DNA from: Loktanella sp. M215
GTDB taxonomy: Bacteria > Pseudomonadota > Alphaproteobacteria > Rhodobacterales > Rhodobacteraceae
Direction: 5' to 3'
Assembly: GCF_021735925.1 (NCBI RefSeq)
Contig: NZ_WMEA01000001.1
Span: 1,201,001-1,265,000, forward strand
Length of the DNA: 64,000 nt
In this document: piece after piece, positions 54,939 through 64,000 of the stretch
Layout of the letters: every line of letters starts with the position of its first letter
Numbering within the stretch: the first letter of the stretch is position 1
Made by a program: the position numbers and the translations under genes
The notes under the pieces: generated by a model
The model's database searches: none
What the model was told of the DNA's origin: nothing
The model's input: only the letters and a program-made list of their open reading frames with translations

Positions 54939-55040
54939 ATTTCCGGGAAAAAGCGAGGGCGGGCGAGGCGGTGCCGGTTTTCATTGCAACCGCAGCGAGG
55001 CGGCCTTAGCTGATCGGCAGCAATCCGAGGAGTGTCGGCG

Positions 55041-55934
55041 ATGGACCCGCAAATTCAACTGAGCGATTTTCTGGGACAGAACCTTGTCCTGCTGCTGCTG
55101 GCGCTGTTCATCATCGTCTGCGTCTTTGCGGGTGTGCGGATCGTGCCGCAGTCCGAGAAATACGTCGTCGAACGGCTGGGGCGCCTGCGCACGGTGCTGG
55201 GGCCGGGCATCAACTTTATCGTGCCGTTTCTGGACAAGGTGCGGCACAAGGTCAGTATTCTGGAGCGGCAGTTGCCGACCATGAAGCAGGACGCGATCAC
55301 CACCGACAACGTGCTGGTGCAGGTCGAGACGAGCGTATTTTATCGCATCATCGAGCCGGAGAAGACGGTTTACCGCATCCGCGACGTGGATGGTGCGATC
55401 TCGACCACCGTGGCGGGGATCGTGCGGTCCGAGGTGGGGCGCATGGAGCTGGATCAGGTGCAGTCGAACCGGTCGAGCGTGATCGCCGCGGTGCGCGATC
55501 AGCTGGCCGAGCAGGTCGATGACTGGGGGATTGAGGTGACGCGGGCCGAGATTCTGGATGTGAACCTTGATGCGGCGACGCGGGCGGCGATGCTGCAGCA
55601 GCTGAACGCCGAACGCGCGCGGCGCGCACAGGTGACCGAGGCCGAGGGCCGCAAGCGGTCGGTCGAGTTGCAGGCGGATGCGGATCTGTATTCCGCCGAG
55701 CAGGAGGCCAAGGCGCGGCGCGTGCTGGCCGATGCGGAAGCCTATGCCACGCAGGTCGTGGCGGTCGCGATTGCGGAAAACGGTCTGGAGGCGGCGCAGT
55801 ATCAGGTGGCGCTGAAGCAGGTCGAGGCGATTTCCAAGATTGCGCAGGGCGCGGGGCAACAGACCGTGATCCTGCCGGCGGACGCCGTCGAGGCCTTTGG
55901 CAATGCGTTCCGCATGTTGCGGGGCAAGCCGTGA
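55041..55934 (+). CDS. SPFH/band 7 (stomatin-like) membrane protein
   Basis: The 297-residue protein has an N-terminal membrane anchor (NLVLLLLALFIIVCVFAGV) and the stomatin/prohibitin domain with RIVPQSEKYVVERLGRLRTV, LPTMKQDAITTDNVLVQVET, then an Ala/Glu-rich coiled coil. It is of the QmcA/stomatin type that pairs with NfeD and organises membrane quality control. GAGGAG lies 8 bases upstream of ATG. nfeD overlaps by 4 bp. Confidence 0.93.
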   Translation: MDPQIQLSDFLGQNLVLLLLALFIIVCVFAGVRIVPQSEKYVVERLGRLRTVLGPGINFIVPFLDKVRHKVSILERQLPTMKQDAITTDNVLVQVETSVFYRIIEPEKTVYRIRDVDGAISTTVAGIVRSEVGRMELDQVQSNRSSVIAAVRDQLAEQVDDWGIEVTRAEILDVNLDAATRAAMLQQLNAERARRAQVTEAEGRKRSVELQADADLYSAEQEAKARRVLADAEAYATQVVAVAIAENGLEAAQYQVALKQVEAISKIAQGAGQQTVILPADAVEAFGNAFRMLRGKP

Positions 55935-56200
55935 TGCTGGCTTCGGTCTGGTGGGTCTGGCTGTCGGCGGCGCTGGCGCTGGCCACGCTGGAGGTGATCG
56001 TGCCCGGCTATATCTTTCTGGGATTCGCCGTGGGCGCGGCGGTTCTGGCGCTGATCCTGCTGATCGTGCCGATCGGGTCGCTGCCGCTGATCCTCGTGAT
56101 CTTTGCCGCGCTGTCGCTGGTGGCCTATCTGGCGATGCGCCGGGTCTTCGGGTTGCCGGGCGAAAAGCCGAAGGTCTGGGATCGCGATATCAATGACTGA
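55931..56200 (+). CDS. NfeD-like membrane protein
   Basis: The 89-residue protein has two or three hydrophobic segments (LASVWWVWLSAALALATLEV and GYIFLGFAVGAAVLALILLI) and ends GLPGEKPKVWDRDIND. It is the short NfeD-like partner of stomatin-type proteins, lacking the protease domain. It overlaps the SPFH gene by 4 bp and the next small gene by 8 bp. Confidence 0.85.
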   Translation: MMLASVWWVWLSAALALATLEVIVPGYIFLGFAVGAAVLALILLIVPIGSLPLILVIFAALSLVAYLAMRRVFGLPGEKPKVWDRDIND

Positions 56201-56666
56201 GCGGACGGAATTGGGCGGTATGCGCCTGATCCTGTTGTGCCTTGCGCCGATACTGGCGCTGTACCTCGTCTTCGTTGCGACGACACCGCTGCGCGAACAG
56301 GCGTCTGCTCTTTCAAATAAAATCGCGATCGAAATCATGACGGGCGACGCGTCAGGGCCGTCTGTTTTCCAAGACGGTACATTAAAGGCGTTCGCTAGAG
56401 TAAATGGTTGGCTGGAGAAGATATGGTTGATCCTGACGTTCGCGCTTGCTGCGGGTCTAGGCGCATGTCTTTCGCCGCACCTTTCGCCGCGATCCGTCGC
56501 CAATGGCCTGACGGCGGTCGGCATCGGGCTGATGCTGGGCTTGGAGAACATGCAAAGAATGTCTCTTTATGACGCGTCTGACTGGGTCCTGATGGCCGTT
56601 TGCCTTTCGGTCGCGGTGGCAGGCTACGGTGGCCGTCGCTGGTGGCACGGGCTACGTCGGACATAA
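56193..56666 (+). CDS. Hypothetical membrane protein, three segments
   Basis: The 157-residue product (start MTERTELGGMRLILLCLAPI; alternative ATG 56220) has three hydrophobic segments. I do not recognise the family. It follows the NfeD-like gene with an 8-bp overlap, so it may be cotranslated. Codon use is slightly more AT-rich than its neighbours. Confidence 0.55.
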   Translation: MTERTELGGMRLILLCLAPILALYLVFVATTPLREQASALSNKIAIEIMTGDASGPSVFQDGTLKAFARVNGWLEKIWLILTFALAAGLGACLSPHLSPRSVANGLTAVGIGLMLGLENMQRMSLYDASDWVLMAVCLSVAVAGYGGRRWWHGLRRT

Positions 56667-56700
56667 AAATGGCCCGGTGAACGAGGGGAACACCGGGCCA
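56664..56700 (-). terminator. Terminator on the minus strand
   Basis: TGGCCCGGTG and CACCGGGCCA form a perfect 10-bp stem with an 11-base loop. On the minus strand it is followed by TTTTTA, so it terminates transcripts from the small gene at 56779-56991. It also lies just after the hypothetical membrane gene on the plus strand. Confidence 0.8.
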
Positions 56701-56778
56701 GTCGGAAGGTCGCGCCATGTGGCAATCAACAAGGGACAGAGGCAGAGATTGCGGCAACAGGCCTTCGGGAACTGAAAC

Positions 56779-56991
56779 TCAGATGGAGGACAGCAGCGAC
56801 GCGCCGCTGTCGGACATGCGCAGGGCATGGCGGGCGAGACCGCTGCGCACACGCTCCATATCCATGGTGAGGGGACCGGCCACCATGCAGGGATAGCGGA
56901 AGGTGCGGCCGGACCGCTGGATGTCGACGCGGGCCTCGAAGGCACCGGCGGTGGCGTTGTAGCGAACGTCGCCAAGGTTGATCTGTGTCAT
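56779..56991 (-). CDS. Small hypothetical protein
   Basis: The 70-residue protein (start MTQINLGDVRYNATAGAFEA) has a predicted beta-strand-rich pattern with Arg and Val alternation (ARVDIQRSGRTFRYPCMVAG). GAGGAG lies before the ATG and an intrinsic terminator follows, so it is a real, independently expressed gene. I do not recognise the family. Confidence 0.7.
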   Translation of the reverse strand: MTQINLGDVRYNATAGAFEARVDIQRSGRTFRYPCMVAGPLTMDMERVRSGLARHALRMSDSGASLLSSI

Positions 56992-57095
56992 TCTGGTCGC
57001 TCCTCAATCATCTGCGGTCTGAGCCGCGTTATGCTGTATTGAGTGATAAACGGCACCAGTGGCGATTTAGTTCCGAGTCAAGCGAACTTTCTGGT

Positions 57096-57815
57096 TTACA
57101 TGCCGCGATTGTGAGCGATCGACGCAATCTGGTCCCGAATCGACAGGGCTGCGGCCCGGGGGTCGTCCGCCTGCCAGATGGGGCGGCCGACGACGAGGTG
57201 ATCGGCCCCGTCAAAGAGCGCCTGTGCCGGGGTTGCGACGCGTTTTTGATCGCCCAGGGCGGCGCCGTCGGGGCGCACGCCGGGGGTCACGATCAGGCGG
57301 CCGTTTGATTCGGGCAGGGCGCGGATCGCTGCGGCCTCTTGCGGAGAGGCGATGACGCCGTCGGCGCCAGCCTCGAAGGCGCGGGCGGCGCGTTCGGCCA
57401 CGAGGTCGGGGATGGCGCCGTCGCGCATCAGGGACGCGTCGAGGTCGGCGCGGTCCAGCGAGGTCAGGATCGTGACGGCCAGGATCTTCATGTCCGATCC
57501 GGCGGCGCCTTGCTTGGCGGCGCGCACGACATGGGGGTCGCCGTGGACCGTCAGGAAGTCGATGTCGAACTGGGTGAAGCCGCGCACCGCCGCCTCGACC
57601 GTGGCGCCGATGTCGAAGAGCTTCATGTCGAGGAAGATGCGCTTGCCGTGGTCATGCTTGAGCTCGTTCGCCAGGGCCAGCCCGCCGCCGGTCAGCATGC
57701 CGAGGCCGATCTTGTAGAAGGAGACGCTGTCGCCGAGGCGCGTGGCGAGGTCGAGGCCCGCGATCACGTTGGGCACGTCGAGGGCGACGATCAGGCGGTC
57801 ATCTGCGGGGGCCAT
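57096..57815 (-). CDS. pyrF: PyrF, orotidine 5'-phosphate decarboxylase
   Basis: PyrF makes UMP from OMP. The 239-residue protein has LIVALDVPNVIAGLDLATRL, the catalytic loop FLDMKLFDIGATVEAAVRG (Lys and Asp of the DxKxxDI motif), and the C-terminal VTPGVRPDGAALGDQKRVAT plus VVGRPIW. A 66-bp gap with a well placed GGAGGTGGGG motif separates it from the divergent TolB-like gene. Confidence 0.97.
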   Translation of the reverse strand: MAPADDRLIVALDVPNVIAGLDLATRLGDSVSFYKIGLGMLTGGGLALANELKHDHGKRIFLDMKLFDIGATVEAAVRGFTQFDIDFLTVHGDPHVVRAAKQGAAGSDMKILAVTILTSLDRADLDASLMRDGAIPDLVAERAARAFEAGADGVIASPQEAAAIRALPESNGRLIVTPGVRPDGAALGDQKRVATPAQALFDGADHLVVGRPIWQADDPRAAALSIRDQIASIAHNRGM

Positions 57816-57881
57816 GGGCTTTCCTTTCGCGGTTTGGACGGGTCTAGTCCGAAGCGGATGCGGTGGCAATCGGAGGTGGGG

Positions 57882-58700
57882 ATGCGCAGCAGTCTGGAGG
57901 TTTACGACATGGCGCGGGGCGAGTCGCGCGTGGTGTGGCAGACGGCGGATCTGATCGAGGCGCCGAACTGGCATCCGGAGGGGTGGCTGCTGGTGAACCG
58001 GGCGGGGCGGTTGTGCCGGGTGCCGCTGGACGGTGGGCCGGTGGTGGAGATCGACACCGGCTTTGCCGATGCCTGCAACAACGATCACGGATTCAGCGTT
58101 GACGGATCGTTCATCTATCTGTCGCACCATGTTGCGGGGTTGGCGACGTTGTACCGGTTGCCGGTGGCGGGCGGCGTGCCGGAACAGGTGGTGCCGGATG
58201 TGCCGTCCTATTGGCACGGCGTCGCGGCAGATGGCGAGATTGCGTATTGCGCGCGGCGTGGCGGGCGGTACGAGATTTGCGTGATGCAGGACAAGGAGGT
58301 GCAATTGACCGGTGTGACCGGTGAAGAGGGCCACAACGACGGGCCGGACTACAGTGCCGATGGGGCGTGGATCTGGTTCAATTCGGACCGGAGCGGGCAG
58401 GCGCAGATCTGGCGGATGCGACGGGACGGGTCGGACGTGCAGCGGATGGTGACGTCGGACACGGTGGACTGGTTTCCGCATCCCAGCCCGGACGGGGCGC
58501 ATGTGCTGTACCTGAGCTATCCGCAGGGGACGCTGTATCACCCGCGCGATCTGGATGTGGCGTTGCGGATCCTGCCGCAGGACGGGGGTGAAAGCCGGGA
58601 GGTTCTGAGGCTGTTCGGAGGGCAGGGGACGGTCAATGTGCCGTGCTGGGCGCCGGATGGCAGCGCCTTTGCCTATGTGCGCTATGCCGCGACGGATTGA
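57882..58700 (+). CDS. TolB-like beta-propeller protein
   Basis: The 272-residue protein has WD40-like/TolB repeats with blade motifs FSVDGSFIYLSHHVAG, YSADGAWIWFNSDRSGQAQI and PSPDGAHVLYLSYPQG, each with the SxDGxxI pattern. There is no signal peptide, so it is probably cytoplasmic, unlike TolB. The role is unknown (some relatives act on sugars or peptides). GGAGGTGGGG lies before ATG 57882. It is divergent from pyrF. Confidence 0.83.
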   Translation: MRSSLEVYDMARGESRVVWQTADLIEAPNWHPEGWLLVNRAGRLCRVPLDGGPVVEIDTGFADACNNDHGFSVDGSFIYLSHHVAGLATLYRLPVAGGVPEQVVPDVPSYWHGVAADGEIAYCARRGGRYEICVMQDKEVQLTGVTGEEGHNDGPDYSADGAWIWFNSDRSGQAQIWRMRRDGSDVQRMVTSDTVDWFPHPSPDGAHVLYLSYPQGTLYHPRDLDVALRILPQDGGESREVLRLFGGQGTVNVPCWAPDGSAFAYVRYAATD

Positions 58701-58770
58701 CCAAGGCGGTCCTTGGACCTAGGTCATTTGCAAAGGGTGCGCCCTGATCGTGATGACAAGGAGTTTCGTG

Positions 58771-59559
58771 GTGGCAGAGAAGACAGGCGGTTTCGCCTCT
58801 AACCCGTTTTTCATGATGGTGGGACTGGGCGCCGGTGTGGCCGCCGTGATTGCGCTGGCGATCGCCGTGACGCTGCCTTCGACCGGAGAGGCCGTTGGGC
58901 CCGGGCCGGTGGCCGAGGAAGTGTCCGCGGATACGCTGACCGAGGGTGCGGCAGAGGCGGAGGCGAATGCGGCCGCGGAACCTGCAGCCGAGGCCGAGGC
59001 ACAGACCGACCCGGAAGCCGAGATGACGCCGGTGGAAGAACCCGCGCTGGAGGAGCCGGCCGCGACTGACGCGGCTGCGACGGATGCGGCGCCTGCTACT
59101 GAGGGCGATGCGGCTGCGACGGATGCTGCACCTGCTGAGGGCGACGCGGCGGCGACGGAGACGGCGCCGCTCGATTCCTCTGCGGCGACGCAGGAGGCCA
59201 CCGATGGTGATGCTGTGGGTGATGCGGCGCCGGCACCGGATGCGGCGGTTGTCGAGCAGTCCGGCAATGCCGTGACGCCCGCCGAGACCAACAGCACCGT
59301 GACGCCGACCGGCGAGCGTGCCGATCCGGCGCCGGCGCCGGAGTCGTCGACCGATGCGGCAACGGCGGCGCCTGCGGCGGACGGGGCGATCGATCCCGAT
59401 GCCAGCACGACGACGGACAGCGGGCTGGTGATCGACCAGACCGTTGATCCCGACAACGGTGCGAAATCCGGACCCGATCCGGATGGCGGTGCGGCGCCGG
59501 TGTTCCCGACGCCGTCCGGCCCCGCGGGTGCCGATGGCAACTCTCTGACCACGAACTGA
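58771..59559 (+). CDS. Ala/Glu-rich single-pass membrane protein
   Basis: The 262-residue product has one N-terminal membrane segment (FFMMVGLGAGVAAVIALAIA) followed by about 210 residues of low-complexity Ala, Glu, Asp, Pro and Thr. I chose GTG 58771 because AAGGAG lies 7 bases upstream; GTG 58768 and 58750 are alternatives. The acidic periplasmic tail suggests an extended spacer. Function unknown. A terminator follows at 59577-59607. Confidence 0.7.
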   Translation: MAEKTGGFASNPFFMMVGLGAGVAAVIALAIAVTLPSTGEAVGPGPVAEEVSADTLTEGAAEAEANAAAEPAAEAEAQTDPEAEMTPVEEPALEEPAATDAAATDAAPATEGDAAATDAAPAEGDAAATETAPLDSSAATQEATDGDAVGDAAPAPDAAVVEQSGNAVTPAETNSTVTPTGERADPAPAPESSTDAATAAPAADGAIDPDASTTTDSGLVIDQTVDPDNGAKSGPDPDGGAAPVFPTPSGPAGADGNSLTTN

Positions 59560-59576
59560 GCCAGTTTCATGGCGAC

Positions 59577-59607
59577 AAAAGGCGCGTCCCGGCGGGGCGC
59601 GCCTTTT
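59577..59607 (+). terminator. Intrinsic terminator before clpB
   Basis: AAAAGGCGCG and CGCGCCTTTT form a 10-bp inverted repeat with an 11-base loop and a T-tail. It ends the Ala/Glu-rich gene and isolates clpB. Confidence 0.85.
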
Positions 59608-59640
59608 GCATGTCCGCTGCCGATTTCGAGGTGTGGGATA

Positions 59641-59669
59641 CTTGCAACAGGGGGGTGGCGCTCCCATCT
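59641..59669 (+). promoter_or_regulatory. RpoH (heat-shock) promoter of clpB
   Basis: CTTGCAA (59641-59647) and CTCCCATCT (59661-59669), with 13 bases between, match the sigma-32 pattern CTTGNNN-N11-15-CCCATNT of Proteobacteria. It lies about 80 bp upstream of clpB. Confidence 0.75.
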
Positions 59670-59747
59670 TTTTCATAGGGCCCGAGCCGGGGCGTGCCGC
59701 GACGCGGGCGCAGCCATTCTTCGGGTGCTTTGCAGGAGAGAGACGAC

Positions 59748-62357
<2,610 letters not shown>

Positions 62358-62364
62358 GGCGTGA

Positions 62365-62389
62365 GGGCGGGGGAAACCCCGCCCTTTTT
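62365..62389 (+). terminator. Intrinsic terminator of clpB
   Basis: GGGCGGGG and CCCCGCCC form an 8-bp stem with a 4-base loop followed by TTTTT, 8 bp after the clpB stop. Confidence 0.92.
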
Positions 62390-62460
62390 CTTTGGCGTGA
62401 AAAAGCGATGGGCTGACGCACATCAATGTACCGCGCCGGGCGATGTGCCATCGTCCGGGT

Positions 62461-63723
62461 ATGACGCCGAAACTCTGGACCACCTTGCAGACCTATGACC
62501 GCCACCAGTTCGCCCGCGATGCCATCGCGGGCGTGACGGTGGCGATGGTCGCCCTGCCGCTGAGCATCGCGATCGCCGTCGCCTCTGGCGCGCCACCGTC
62601 GACGGGGCTGATCACGGCGATCGTCGGTGGGTTCCTGATATCCTTGCTGGGCGGCAGCCGGGTGCAGATCGGCGGGCCGACGGGGGCGTTCATCGTTGTC
62701 GTCTTTGGCGTGATCGCACAGCACGGCTATGACGGGCTGGTGATTGCGACGCTGATGGCGGGGGCGATCATGGTTGCGGCGGGGTTAGTGCGCGCCGGCA
62801 GCCTTGTGGCCTATGTGCCAGAGCCGGTGGTCAACGGGTTCACCATCGGCATCGCGATCATCATCGGGACAAGCCAGTTGAAGGACCTGTTCGGCCTGAC
62901 CACGGGGCCTGTCCCGGCGGAGTTCGTCGGCAAGCTGGAGGCGCTGTGGGCCGCGCGGGCGAGTTTCAACGCGGCGGCGCTGGGGATCGGGCTGGGGACG
63001 ATGGTGCTGATCGTGGGTCTGCGCCGGATGGCGCCGCGGTTTCCGGGCCTGATCGTGGCGGTGGGGCTGGGGTCGGCGGTCGTGGCGCTGGGCGGTTTGT
63101 CGGTCGATACGCTTTTCGGGCGGTTCGGGGCCTTGCCGTCGACGCTGCCCTGGCCGGCGATCCCCGACATCTCCTACGCGCGCGTGGTCGAACTGCTGCC
63201 AAGCGCGCTGGTGATCGCATTCCTCGCCAGTATTGAGTCGCTGCTGTCGGCCATGGTGGCGGACCGGATGATGGGGGGGCATCACCGGCCCAACGCCGAG
63301 ATTCTCGCGCAGGGGTTTGCCAACATCGGTGCGGCCCTGTTCGGCGGCCTGCCGGCGACGGGGGCCATCGCGCGGACAGCGACGAATGTGAATGCGGGCG
63401 GGCGGACTCCGGTCGCGGGGCTGGTGCATGCGGTCACGATCTTTGGCGTGATGCTGCTGGCGGCGCCGGTGGCGGGCTATCTTGCGATGCCGGCGCTGGC
63501 CGCGCTGCTGCTGATCACCGCCTGGAACATGAGTGAGCCGCACAAGTGGCGCGGCTATATGGGCGCGCGGCGGTCTGACCGGGCGCTGTTGCTGCTGACC
63601 GTGGTGCTGACCGTGTTTGCCGACCTGACCGTGGCCATCGGCGTGGGCGTGGCGCTGGGTCTGGCCCTGCGTCTGCAGCGGCGGCATGCGGAGCCCGAGG
63701 CTTGGGAGACGCCGGAGCGTTAA
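62461..63723 (+). CDS. SulP family anion transporter without STAS domain
   Basis: The 420-residue membrane protein has the SulP core: DAIAGVTVAMVALPLSIAIA, the QIGGPTGAFIVVVFGVIAQH motif and the conserved ESLLSAMVADRMMGGHHRPN, then about ten membrane segments. The C-terminal STAS domain of typical SulP proteins is absent; the protein ends shortly after the last helix. Substrate (sulfate, bicarbonate or another anion) is unknown. ATG 62461 has no clear ribosome-binding site; ATG 62443 is an alternative. Confidence 0.88.
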   Translation: MTPKLWTTLQTYDRHQFARDAIAGVTVAMVALPLSIAIAVASGAPPSTGLITAIVGGFLISLLGGSRVQIGGPTGAFIVVVFGVIAQHGYDGLVIATLMAGAIMVAAGLVRAGSLVAYVPEPVVNGFTIGIAIIIGTSQLKDLFGLTTGPVPAEFVGKLEALWAARASFNAAALGIGLGTMVLIVGLRRMAPRFPGLIVAVGLGSAVVALGGLSVDTLFGRFGALPSTLPWPAIPDISYARVVELLPSALVIAFLASIESLLSAMVADRMMGGHHRPNAEILAQGFANIGAALFGGLPATGAIARTATNVNAGGRTPVAGLVHAVTIFGVMLLAAPVAGYLAMPALAALLLITAWNMSEPHKWRGYMGARRSDRALLLLTVVLTVFADLTVAIGVGVALGLALRLQRRHAEPEAWETPER

Positions 63724-63757
63724 GAAAAAGGCCCCGGCAGATCGTTCTGCCGGGGCC
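63724..63757. terminator. Bidirectional-type terminator hairpin
   Basis: GGCCCCGGCAG and CTGCCGGGGCC form a perfect 11-bp stem with a 6-base loop. On the minus strand it is followed by CTTTTTCTT, which gives a good terminator for the fasciclin gene; on the plus strand it lies 6 bp after the SulP stop. Confidence 0.85.
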
Positions 63758-63778
63758 GATGTCTTAGAAGGAACAGGC

Positions 63779-64000
63779 TTATTCGGCGGGGGGCATGATG
63801 ACGGCGTCGATCACGTGGATCACGCCGTTCGAGGCGGCGATGTCCGGCGTCGTCACCGTGGCGTCGTTCACCATGACGGTGTCGCCCACCATGAAGGTCA
63901 CGTCCTGACCTTCGACCGTGGTCGCGGTCATGCCGTCGGTCAGGTCGGCAGCCATGACGGCACCCGGCACGACGTGATAGGTCAGGATGGCGGCCAGCTG
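63779..64000 (-). CDS. Fasciclin (FAS1) domain protein, C-terminal part (5' end outside window)
   Basis: The last 73 residues of a protein on the minus strand read [19 protein letters not shown], then [15 protein letters not shown] and end with [16 protein letters not shown]. This is the H2 half of a FAS1/fasciclin domain (LTYHVVPG and GVIHVIDxVLLP motifs). Bacterial FAS1 proteins are usually secreted and adhesive. The start is outside the window, so a signal peptide cannot be judged. Confidence 0.9.
   Translation of the reverse strand, partial: QLAAILTYHVVPGAVMAADLTDGMTATTVEGQDVTFMVGDTVMVNDATVTTPDIAASNGVIHVIDAVIMPPAE

Overview
The window is about 65% G+C and comes from a bacteriochlorophyll a-producing member of the Rhodobacteraceae (Alphaproteobacteria). 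It joins a flagellar cluster, a dnaA-dnaN-recF-gyrB replication block and a photosynthesis superoperon. That superoperon runs crtDC / crtEF-bchCXYZ-pufQBALMX-dxs. A pufX gene in place of pufC points to the PufX-bearing branch (Rhodobacter-like or Yoonia/Loktanella-like aerobic anoxygenic phototrophs). I cannot fix the genus from sequence alone.

Layout. 1-16653: flagellar genes for export (flhA, fliR, flhB, fliQ, fliI), rod, L-ring and hook (flgH, A, G, F, C, B, D, fliE, fliK), flagellin, and the alphaproteobacterial regulators flaF and flbT. 16650-21180: housekeeping genes ubiB, ubiE, mutM, an enoyl-CoA hydratase and rpsT. 21714-29999: dnaA, dnaN, recF, two small transport/acetyltransferase genes, an exported pentapeptide-repeat protein and gyrB. 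30005-36900: a mobile island (see below). 36963-40093: tRNA-Val, a histidine phosphatase, an exported nucleosidase-like protein and a DUF2252 protein. 40128-54807: the photosynthesis genes. 55041-64000: SPFH/NfeD membrane genes, pyrF, a TolB-like protein, clpB, a short SulP transporter and the end of a fasciclin protein.

Main discovery. The stretch 30005-36900 is bounded by TGTAGG...CCTACA ends and a perfect 5-bp target duplication (CGGGC). Near-identical 16-bp subterminal repeats sit in inverted orientation at both ends. This is the architecture of a Tn7/Tn5053/Mu-type transposon. It landed directly after the gyrB stop codon and 62 bp from the 3' end of tRNA-Val. Its cargo is an AbiJ-like putative abortive-infection gene and a two-gene exopolysaccharide synthase resembling the c-di-GMP-activated mixed-linkage glucan synthase BgsBA. 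No complete transposition gene remains. A degenerate IS3-family element without a target duplication abuts a truncated gene fragment, which suggests that an IS-linked deletion removed the transposition genes.

Second theme. A short Rhodobacteraceae-type repeat (core AGTATTTTTGACCAGAAGAAG) occurs upstream of recF and bchZ, where its purine-rich end lies in ribosome-binding position. A degenerate copy follows dxs, and another copy lies in reverse orientation inside the bchY reading frame, adding about 20 residues near the BchY N-terminus.

Regulation. Two pairs of perfect TGT-N12-ACA boxes (PpsR/CrtJ-type) lie in the crtD/crtE divergent region and just upstream of bchC, as expected for oxygen/light repression of pigment genes. 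clpB has a good RpoH-type promoter. gyrB has a sigma-70-type promoter.
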